Of a stretch of 6,563 bases of DNA, positions 1-5,723 are shown piece by piece (positions within the stretch are counted from its first letter, which is position 1; every line of letters begins with the position of its first letter). The DNA is from Thermoplasmatota archaeon. Its GTDB lineage: Archaea; Thermoplasmatota; Penumbrarchaeia; Penumbrarchaeales; Penumbrarchaeaceae. The notes below the pieces were generated by a model, which did no database searches, had not been told where the DNA came from, and saw only the letters and a program-made list of their open reading frames with translations. The position numbers and the translations under genes are program-made. The stretch covers positions 1 through 6,563 of the forward strand of contig JAUVBH010000091.1 in NCBI GenBank assembly GCA_030591285.1, written 5' to 3'.

Positions 1-1
1 A

Positions 2-682
2 TTTATTCTCAGTCTAATTCTTTGGTTAATAGCTTTGGTAATGATCGTTCTGATGCTTCTTGCCACTGTGGTATTCTTTGTTCTCAGGATCAGGAACAAA
101 CCAAAACCAGTAGCAGCATCGGCAATACCAATACCAGCTTATGATAACGCTCTGGCTCCTGGTTATTATGACCAGATCCCCCCGGCTGATATGGACATGC
201 TTCCCCCTGCAGAAAGCGGGTATGACCAGGTAACCTATGATCAAAATTATCAACCAACCCAGGGTCAACAATGGGATCAACAAGATCAACAGGATCAGTA
301 TGCGCAACAGGCATATGACCAATATCCTGTTGGAGGAGCAGTGCCTGAGCAGATGCAGGATGTTCAGCAGATGAACCCACCCGAACCGGAAATTTTCGGC
401 TATCAGGACCCGTCACTTCCTGAACCAGTGGATACTGATGGCCAGCAACCAATGTTCGAAGGTTCTTTATCAGGTGTATATCAGGAACCTGTCCCTGAAC
501 CGGTCCCTCCATCAGCTGGAGACCTCCAGGAACCTCCCCCGATAGCGACACCACCAGAACCAATTGTTGAACCCTCAACAGCACTTCCAGGACAGACCGA
601 TCCTGATCAAAAGGTGACAGAGCAGGGAAAGAAAGAGGAGGAACCGGGACTCCCACCACCTCCATCCCTTCCCGATCTGTGA
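2..682 (+). CDS. C-terminal part of a membrane-anchored surface protein with Pro/Gln-rich cytoplasmic tail (5' partial)
   Basis: The reading frame is open to the left edge, so the start lies outside the window; a TTG at 35 is possible but would cut into the membrane helix. The visible 226 residues begin with about 28 hydrophobic residues (FILSLILWLIALVMIVLMLL and onward), closed by the basic stop-transfer RIRNKPKP. About 190 residues of low-complexity tail follow, rich in Pro, Gln, Asp, Glu and Tyr, with four YDQ motifs and a Gln/Asp block (nt about 161-328), ending in a PPPP-containing segment and PDL. By the positive-inside rule the tail should be cytoplasmic and the missing N-terminal part outside, giving a type I surface protein. 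No enzymatic domain is visible and the function is unknown. The stop is TGA at 680-682, 205 bases before the next gene. Alternatives are the last helix of a polytopic protein or, less likely, a short tail-only membrane protein starting near here. The coding call is strong and the role is open. Confidence 0.82.
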   Translation, partial: FILSLILWLIALVMIVLMLLATVVFFVLRIRNKPKPVAASAIPIPAYDNALAPGYYDQIPPADMDMLPPAESGYDQVTYDQNYQPTQGQQWDQQDQQDQYAQQAYDQYPVGGAVPEQMQDVQQMNPPEPEIFGYQDPSLPEPVDTDGQQPMFEGSLSGVYQEPVPEPVPPSAGDLQEPPPIATPPEPIVEPSTALPGQTDPDQKVTEQGKKEEEPGLPPPPSLPDL

Positions 683-725
683 TCACATTTGATCCATTCC
701 ATAGCGGTTCATGTGAGGATTAGAG

Positions 726-735
726 TTATATATGG
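726..735 (+). promoter_or_regulatory. Candidate distal TATA box
   Basis: TTATATATGG resembles an archaeal TATA box. Its centre lies about 26 bases before an ATG at 755 that opens a nine-codon frame (MDKDGPMLR, stop at 782-784). It could start a longer leader for the repeat-protein gene, or be chance A/T richness. No purine-rich BRE is obvious directly upstream. Confidence 0.25.
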
Positions 736-812
736 TAATAGGTAACTTTTACCCATGGATAAGGATGGTCCGATGCTTCGGTAGATCCCCCAGTATCAGG
801 CACGTCCAGGGT

Positions 813-830
813 CCAAAAGGTTTAATAAAG
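813..830 (+). promoter_or_regulatory. Probable promoter (BRE plus TATA box) for the TSP3 repeat protein gene
   Basis: The purine-rich CCAAAAGG is followed directly by TTTAATAAAG, the order BRE then TATA expected of an archaeal promoter. A transcript would start about 25 bases downstream, near 850, leaving a leader of roughly 37 bases that contains the ribosome binding site at 876-880. The placement fits the downstream start codon better than the more distal box at 726. Confidence 0.45.
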
Positions 831-875
831 AAATGGGCATTCATCGGATGTTACCGAGCCAACCCATTTCCGCGT

Positions 876-880
876 GGAGG
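876..880 (+). promoter_or_regulatory. Shine-Dalgarno site for the TSP3 repeat protein
   Basis: GGAGG lies seven bases before the ATG at 888 and is complementary to the conserved anti-Shine-Dalgarno end of 16S rRNA. It fixes ATG 888 as the start. The resulting N-terminus has a short polar segment followed by a membrane helix, as expected for an exported anchored protein. Confidence 0.75.
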
Positions 881-887
881 CGACTAG

Positions 888-3800
888 ATGGCATCGAGCA
901 ATTTCTTTGAGAAGCTGGATTTCGTGAAAGCTGTAATTATCGTCGTAGTTCTCATCAATGCAACAGTATGGGGACTGGTAGCGATATACTTCCTCACTGG
1001 AAAGGAGGTCAGCAGTCTTGAGGATAACAGCCCCTGGACAGACGTTGAGGATTCCCCTGGTGGCGTAATTAAGTCTGATTCTGACACCAGATTGATCCAG
1101 GGGGAATATGTTCTCTGGCCTGACAAGCTTTCCGATATCGAGGAAAATTACATTTACGGGACTGATTGGAGGCAACCTGATTCTGACCATGATGGTATGG
1201 AGGATGGTTGGGAAGCTTTATACAGCAGACCAAATCCGATCACGGAAAGATTGACCATTGATCCAAACGACAACGATTGGGATGGAAATCCTGACGGTGA
1301 CGGTTTCGATCTCAACAATAATGGTGTGATCGACAAACGGGAAGAACTCTTCAATCTGAGGGAATATGTAGGTGGAGTTGAATTCAACTGGACCACCAAC
1401 ACCTTCGAGAAGGGAGATCAAACCTTCGGTGAGATGGACCCTATTGTCGACTGGCAGGAGATCGGTATGAAGGGCGGGTTCCATCTGTATGATGACCCCA
1501 CCGATGGGATCGTTGGTGATCCAACCAACATCGATAACGATAATTTCGATGATTACAGGAGATACAATCCATACATCCCCTCTGTTTACAAACCTGTGAC
1601 CACCAATCCATCACTTTGGGATACGGACCTTGATGGTATTGATGACGGATGGGAGATCCATTATGGAAGAGAGCTAAAGAACCTCTTCTTCAACCAGGGT
1701 GAGACCGTCGTTTACGAGGGTTCCATCAACAACTATGGAGAAGCGACCGTTGTGGGTCAGAAGCAGCTTCTTGAGATCACAGCAGCAAAATCCATATCCT
1801 GGGAAGACAACATGATCGATCCACTTAACCCAAACGATGCCAAATATGACCTTGACATCAGATACGGTGTAACCATCACCGGTGGGGAAAAGTCCTCTGT
1901 CATGATATATTTCAAGGATGACCTGAACAACCTGCAGGAATACGAGAACCATACCAGCCCACTTCTCTGGGACACAGATGGTGACTCCCATTACAATGCC
2001 TTGAAGGGTATTCTTTATGTTCTGAACGATTTCATCGAACTTAGCGTCAACTACACCGAATCCTCAGTGGATTGGAACGGTGACGCCATCATCGATTACA
2101 AGACCTCACCATATAAAGCAGACAGCGATGGTGACGGCATGTGGGATGGTTGGGAACTGGAAACAGGTCTTAACCCGCTTAACTCAACAGATAGGTTCAA
2201 GGACCTGGATAATGACGGGCTCCCGAACTATCTTGAGAATGCATTCCCCAACAAGGAGAACCTTTGGTTCCAGACAGACCCGAAGAATCCCGACACCGAT
2301 GGTGATGGGATGCTTGATGGCTGGGAAGCATACAATGCCAAGATCATCTCTCAGACACCTGCTCTGAGCACCAGAGAGGATCTTGAAGATAAGATCGCGG
2401 ACTCCCAAAGAACACAATTCACTGTTAGCCCGATGATACCTGACTCTGAAGAGGATAACGATGGTTGGTGGAACGTCACCGATGCTGGCGGTATTATTTA
2501 CACCAGGATCCCAGACGGGATGACCAACCTCGAAGAGTTCATGGGAACCATTCATTATCCTGTTTCAACCAATCCAAACGATCCCGACACCGATGGTGAT
2601 GGTCTGACAGATGGTGAAGAACTGAAGCAGGGCTTCTATGGTCAACTCATTGGTGACAACTACTTCCTTGACCCGTTCTTTGCTGAGAAATATTACACCA
2701 ACGCCACAATGGCCGACTCCGATAACGATTTCGGAGGATCCCTCGAGATCAGACAGGTAGGTAATATTTCCAGAAGGCTAGATGACTGGGAAGAGACCAA
2801 GGGTCGGACCAAGACAAAGATCACCTTCGCCAACGGATTTGATGATGATGGTGATGGATGGATCGATGAGGAGGGCGGAGAATTCCTTCTGTTCAAACCG
2901 ACCAATGCAACAAACCCTGACACTGACCTGGACGGTTGGATGGATGTTGACGAGCTTTTCGGTATCGACACCTCACTCCTCTGGGAGAGGTCAAAGTATG
3001 GTGTTGTAAGGACCGATCCAAATAAGAAGGATACTGATAACGACCAGATGTCCGACTTCGATGAGCTTGAAAGGATACCCAATTACAGGGAATGGATCAC
3101 CGATCCCAATGACCCCGATACCGACAATGACGGTATGGAGGATGGTCTTGAGAACACTGTGGACTTTTTCCCTCTGAAAGATTGGGACAAGAATGATAAT
3201 TACGACGCCAACGGTGACGGTGACTACTCCGACGAGGAGCTTGGAGATGTTTGGTCAACCGACGATAGGGTAAATCCAACCAAGATGGATACCGACGGAG
3301 ATGGTCTACCTGATGGGTGGGAATATCGTTTCGGAAAGGTGATCAAGAGCGATAAAACAAAGTCAATGATCGTATGGTATGATCGTATCTACAGGACCAA
3401 CTACTGGCAGGACCTTGTCAATACCGGCCATTTCTGGATCGTCAACCCATTGATCGCAGCTGATGTTCTGGACGATCCAGACAATGATGGATTGTCCAAC
3501 TGGGAAGAATACCAGAACGGCACACATCCACTCAAGTGGGATACCGATGATGATGGTATGCCAGATGGTTGGGAACTGGAGGACAGCAACAGAGGTTCCC
3601 CTCTCTACAACCCTGAAAAGAGGAAGTATGCATGGATCCTCGATCCCCTCAATGGCGATGACTGGTCCTATGATGCTGACCACGATGGATTTGTCTACGG
3701 CATCTGGGTTCCATTGAACACTCAGAAATCTGATTTCATGCTTGTTGACTTCTACTTCCCGTGGATCAACCTATACGAATATGAGTATGGACTTGATCCG

Positions 3801-4493
3801 GATCATGACGGAATTAACGAGGTAACAACCTCACCAGCTCCAAGGGATCTTGATTATGGTATCCAGGGCGGATATGACTCCGACTCTGACGGTATGCCTG
3901 ATGGCTGGGAAGTGTGGGTTACTGATTATATCGGTAACAAGTCAAGAGTTAACCCCTTTGAGGACAACGACTCCCTGCCAAAGGGTTGGGAAGAGCTGTT
4001 CAACGGGTCCATGTGGAACCGACCAGAATGTTACATCTATGAAGAGACCAACGGTACCTGGGACCCATGGGCGAACTCTCAAACCGTAGGGACGAAGACG
4101 TTCCAACCAGCTGGTATCGCAACCAACAGGGATTACTTCAACGGCAGGATCTATGCTGACAGAAAGGACTCTGACATGGATGGTGTATACGACCGTGAGG
4201 AGGATGATGACTCCGATGGTAAGAACAACTTCCTTGAATACAGAGGCCACACTGATCCTACTGACAAGGATTCGTATCCTGGAAAGGCGAATATACCAAA
4301 TGTAAGGACAGGTCCATCCAGGGCATCTCCACCTCAGGACCAGGATGCGGCGATCCGCACTCTGACCCTGCCGGCCGATATGCCTGAGATCGAGATAACC
4401 ATCGACTGGATCAACTATGTCCTTGAGACCATTGGAATTGAGAGACTGGCTCGTGATGACATCATGGTCATCCCGGTCGTAAAAGAAGACTAA
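888..4493 (+). CDS. Large membrane-anchored surface protein of thrombospondin type-3-like calcium-binding repeats
   Basis: This 1201-residue protein starts with a 12-residue polar segment and one helix at about 13-36 (VKAVIIVVVLINATVWGLVA and onward). With no clear signal-peptidase site it is best read as an uncleaved N-terminal anchor with the body outside. Residues 98-1117 carry about 26 Asp-rich motifs of the form DxDxDGxxDGWE, typical of thrombospondin type-3 calcium-binding repeats; the clearest are at 98-109, 244-256, 411-423, 467-480, 800-812, 884-896 and 996-1008. Two canonical EF-hand loops lie at 141-152 and 773-784. At least 13 N-x-S/T sequons (for example N167, N354, N605, N877, N1055) suit a glycosylated surface protein. 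There is only one cysteine (C1048). Residues about 1133-1201 are a Pro-containing linker and a small non-repeat C-terminal region with no second membrane helix. No protease, lectin, PKD or Ig domain is recognisable. A structural or adhesive calcium-stiffened role at the cell surface is inference. It has its own promoter, Shine-Dalgarno site and terminator, so is probably monocistronic. Confidence 0.92.
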   Translation: MASSNFFEKLDFVKAVIIVVVLINATVWGLVAIYFLTGKEVSSLEDNSPWTDVEDSPGGVIKSDSDTRLIQGEYVLWPDKLSDIEENYIYGTDWRQPDSDHDGMEDGWEALYSRPNPITERLTIDPNDNDWDGNPDGDGFDLNNNGVIDKREELFNLREYVGGVEFNWTTNTFEKGDQTFGEMDPIVDWQEIGMKGGFHLYDDPTDGIVGDPTNIDNDNFDDYRRYNPYIPSVYKPVTTNPSLWDTDLDGIDDGWEIHYGRELKNLFFNQGETVVYEGSINNYGEATVVGQKQLLEITAAKSISWEDNMIDPLNPNDAKYDLDIRYGVTITGGEKSSVMIYFKDDLNNLQEYENHTSPLLWDTDGDSHYNALKGILYVLNDFIELSVNYTESSVDWNGDAIIDYKTSPYKADSDGDGMWDGWELETGLNPLNSTDRFKDLDNDGLPNYLENAFPNKENLWFQTDPKNPDTDGDGMLDGWEAYNAKIISQTPALSTREDLEDKIADSQRTQFTVSPMIPDSEEDNDGWWNVTDAGGIIYTRIPDGMTNLEEFMGTIHYPVSTNPNDPDTDGDGLTDGEELKQGFYGQLIGDNYFLDPFFAEKYYTNATMADSDNDFGGSLEIRQVGNISRRLDDWEETKGRTKTKITFANGFDDDGDGWIDEEGGEFLLFKPTNATNPDTDLDGWMDVDELFGIDTSLLWERSKYGVVRTDPNKKDTDNDQMSDFDELERIPNYREWITDPNDPDTDNDGMEDGLENTVDFFPLKDWDKNDNYDANGDGDYSDEELGDVWSTDDRVNPTKMDTDGDGLPDGWEYRFGKVIKSDKTKSMIVWYDRIYRTNYWQDLVNTGHFWIVNPLIAADVLDDPDNDGLSNWEEYQNGTHPLKWDTDDDGMPDGWELEDSNRGSPLYNPEKRKYAWILDPLNGDDWSYDADHDGFVYGIWVPLNTQKSDFMLVDFYFPWINLYEYEYGLDPDHDGINEVTTSPAPRDLDYGIQGGYDSDSDGMPDGWEVWVTDYIGNKSRVNPFEDNDSLPKGWEELFNGSMWNRPECYIYEETNGTWDPWANSQTVGTKTFQPAGIATNRDYFNGRIYADRKDSDMDGVYDREEDDDSDGKNNFLEYRGHTDPTDKDSYPGKANIPNVRTGPSRASPPQDQDAAIRTLTLPADMPEIEITIDWINYVLETIGIERLARDDIMVIPVVKED
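1179..4238 (+). repeat. Coding array of TSP3-like Asp-rich calcium-binding motifs
   Basis: About 26 DxDxDG-type units occur at protein residues near 98, 130, 216, 244, 361, 395, 411, 439, 467, 520, 565, 609, 651, 676, 714, 742, 773, 800, 862, 884, 928, 969, 996, 1024, 1093 and 1106. Seven carry the full DGWE ending. Spacing is irregular, with longer non-motif inserts at about 257-360, 481-519, 813-861 and 1037-1092, so this is a diverged array rather than a clean tandem repeat. Short exact DNA matches remain, for example a 22-base identity between 2287-2308 and 2581-2602 and a 17-base identity between 2145-2161 and 3564-3580. These may reflect either duplication or constraint on the motif. 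Confidence 0.9.
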
Positions 4494-4514
4494 GATCTTC
4501 CTTTGCATACGAAT

Positions 4515-4545
4515 GGGAGGGATTATAATCCCTCCCTTTTTTTTT
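4515..4545 (+). terminator. Palindromic hairpin terminator with T tract after the TSP3 repeat gene
   Basis: Positions 4515-4525 (GGGAGGGATTA) and 4526-4536 (TAATCCCTCCC) form a perfect 22-base palindrome, giving an 8-9 bp G/C-rich stem with a short loop, followed by nine T residues at 4537-4545. It lies 21 bases past the stop codon. The form matches an intrinsic terminator. In archaea the T tract alone can terminate, so the hairpin may also stabilise the 3' end. No T tract follows on the minus strand, so it should act in one direction. Confidence 0.85.
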
Positions 4546-4588
4546 GAAAAATCAAACAAATTGTGATAGCCATGTTTTTCAAAAACCC

Positions 4589-4744
4589 GCACAGCAGCAT
4601 ATTATCGTTGACGATTGTTGTGCTATGTCTTGTCATCTGAAATGACAAGGTCAACTGGAAACCGAAGCCGAAGGCTGTTTTCAGTTAAGATTTCGAAGTC
4701 ACGTTTAAATGATAAATTGACGAAAGGGACTTACGAAAAAATCT
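4589..4744 (+). ncRNA. Candidate structured RNA: four consecutive stem-loops
   Basis: Four hairpins follow one another with linkers of 1-5 bases. HP1 at 4589-4623 pairs GCACAGCAG with TTGTTGTGC (two G-U pairs) and is capped by ATCG/CGAT with loop TTGA. HP2 at 4629-4649 pairs CTTGTCAT perfectly with ATGACAAG around a five-base loop. HP3 at 4653-4686 pairs AACTGGAAAC with GTTTTCAGTT, has a three-base bulge, then AGCC/GGCT closed by GAA. HP4 at 4688-4744 pairs AGA-TTTCG-AAGTC with GACTT-A-CGAAA-AAA-TCT and contains an inner CGTT/GACG and AAT/ATT stem. The wobble pairs all work only on the plus strand, which favours that orientation. The rest of the 340-base gap holds the upstream terminator, a weak 5 bp hairpin at 4574-4586, and the next gene's promoter. 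No known RNA family was recognised. Folding was done by eye, with no conservation data. Confidence 0.35.
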
Positions 4745-4772
4745 GATATCAAGCAATTTGTAAGGAAATCAA

Positions 4773-4782
4773 TTTTTATTTT
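4773..4782 (+). terminator. T-rich tract, possible 3' end of the candidate RNA
   Basis: TTTTTATTTT lies 28 bases after the last stem-loop. Archaeal RNA polymerase often stops at such T-rich tracts without a hairpin. The surrounding region is A/T-rich in general, so this could be chance. Confidence 0.25.
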
Positions 4783-4802
4783 GCTAAGGATTTTTATGTA
4801 CA

Positions 4803-4813
4803 TTTAATTATAA
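4803..4813 (+). promoter_or_regulatory. TATA box of the membrane metalloprotease gene
   Basis: TTTAATTATAA is centred about 26 bases before the ATG at 4834, the usual archaeal distance from TATA box to transcription start. No Shine-Dalgarno sequence precedes the ATG (TATTTCAGTTACA), and an in-frame TGA at 4816-4818 rules out any earlier ATG, GTG or TTG. The simplest reading is a leaderless transcript beginning at or next to the start codon. Confidence 0.5.
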
Positions 4814-4833
4814 TGTGATGTATTTCAGTTACA

Positions 4834-5712
4834 ATGTTCGCAGAGGTGTTGAATCTAGTTTTCTGGTTCTCGGCACTTGTTCTGATCTCCTATCTACTGG
4901 ATAGGTTGTGGGCCTACTCACTCTGGAGCTGGGTGTACATCGTTTTTGCTGCCCCTGGAATTATTATCCATGAATTGAGTCACTGGGTGGCATGTAAGAT
5001 CACCTTCACCGAGGTATTCAAGGTCAAATTGATCTCCAAGAAGGGTGGATCCGTGACCCATGGCCCTCCGAAGGGGGGGATATTCGGACAGGTTTTCATT
5101 TCAATGGCCCCCTTCATAGGGATCCCGTTGGTTCTTGTATTGATCGGGATGCTTTTCGATTGGGTCCCCTTTTTTAATTGTGATCTCACCTGGAGTGCAA
5201 AGTTAAATGGAAATGTAGGGGAGATGGTTCTTGGAACTCTGGAATCAGCCTGGAACCTGATCAAAACAAACCTCTGGGATAATAGGTCACCATGGTTCCT
5301 TCTTTACCTCTATATTGCAGCATCTTTGACCACGGCCATGGCGCCATCAAAACAGGATTTCGTGAACTCCATTGTTGGTCTACTTGTTCTATTCGGGATC
5401 GTTGGAGGATGGGCCATTTTCCTCGATCTTGTGATCCCGGGCTGGGACGCACCTGTGGCAACTTTCTTTGCGGACCTCTTCGGATGGATAATCGCTGTGG
5501 GTATGGTCATGTGTCTTTTTGGTGTGATCATAGGTCTTCCATTCTTCATTGCCAAGAAGATAAGCCAAATGGAACCGGATAAGAGCAAACCAAAGAAGAA
5601 ACCCAAGAAAAAACAGAAACCCAATAAGAAAAAGGACAAGGGCAAAAAAACCGGCAAGGACCAACCCGAAGAAAATGAGGAACCTGCGGATGGAGAAGAA
5701 GAAGAGGTCTAA
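4834..5712 (+). CDS. Polytopic membrane zinc metalloprotease-like protein (M50/site-2-protease type)
   Basis: This 292-residue protein has about six hydrophobic segments (near 9-28, 34-55, 85-108, 153-170, 177-199 and 213-241). The second carries PGIIIHELSHWVACK, in which H46-E47-x-x-H50 is the HExxH zinc-binding signature placed inside a membrane helix, as in intramembrane proteases of the M50 family. The catalytic Glu would be E47. A classical NPDG/LDG motif for the third zinc ligand is not seen; D175 in APSKQDF, at a helix boundary, is a candidate by analogy with SxxD-type M50 relatives (inference). No PDZ domain is present. Residues 245-292 form a cytoplasm-like tail that is Lys-rich to about 275 and then Glu-rich to the end. 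The substrate is unknown; release of membrane-bound factors or trimming of surface proteins would fit the family. ATG 4834 is the only available start. It converges on the glycyl-tRNA synthetase gene with 11 bases between stops. Confidence 0.78.
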   Translation: MFAEVLNLVFWFSALVLISYLLDRLWAYSLWSWVYIVFAAPGIIIHELSHWVACKITFTEVFKVKLISKKGGSVTHGPPKGGIFGQVFISMAPFIGIPLVLVLIGMLFDWVPFFNCDLTWSAKLNGNVGEMVLGTLESAWNLIKTNLWDNRSPWFLLYLYIAASLTTAMAPSKQDFVNSIVGLLVLFGIVGGWAIFLDLVIPGWDAPVATFFADLFGWIIAVGMVMCLFGVIIGLPFFIAKKISQMEPDKSKPKKKPKKKQKPNKKKDKGKKTGKDQPEENEEPADGEEEEV

Positions 5713-5723
5713 ACTCTTCCGGT

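Noticed and set aside
90..686. Minus-strand open frame of 198 codons opposite the Pro/Gln-rich tail
   Set aside because: It mirrors a low-complexity coding region, has no motif or promoter, and would have to read through the tail and helix of the plus-strand gene.
683..716. TCACAT/ATGTGA inverted repeat after the first gene as a terminator
   Set aside because: The stem is only six pairs with a 22-base loop and is not followed by a T tract.
2287..2602. Exact 22-base direct repeat (2287-2308 and 2581-2602) as a recombination or attachment site
   Set aside because: Both copies encode the same PDTDGDG motif in the same frame, so duplication and constraint of the protein repeat explain the match.
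3942..4592. Minus-strand open frame of 216 codons opposite the end of the repeat protein gene
   Set aside because: It lies antisense to a strongly supported gene with clear motifs. Its translation has no recognisable domain, and long antisense frames are expected opposite Asp/Gly-rich codon runs.
4653..4686. Kink-turn in hairpin HP3
   Set aside because: There is a three-base bulge next to the stem, but the required tandem G-A pairs on both strands are absent.
4709..4746. Possible C/D box guide RNA (ATGATAA and CTGA)
   Set aside because: The C-like box has a mismatch, the spacing to the D-like box is about 27 bases, and no C' and D' boxes with guide-length gaps were found.
5701..5719. GAAGAG/CTCTTC hairpin across the convergent stop codons as a bidirectional terminator
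   Set aside because: The stem has only six weak pairs, arises partly from the GAAGAAGAAGAG coding run, and no clean T tract follows on either strand.
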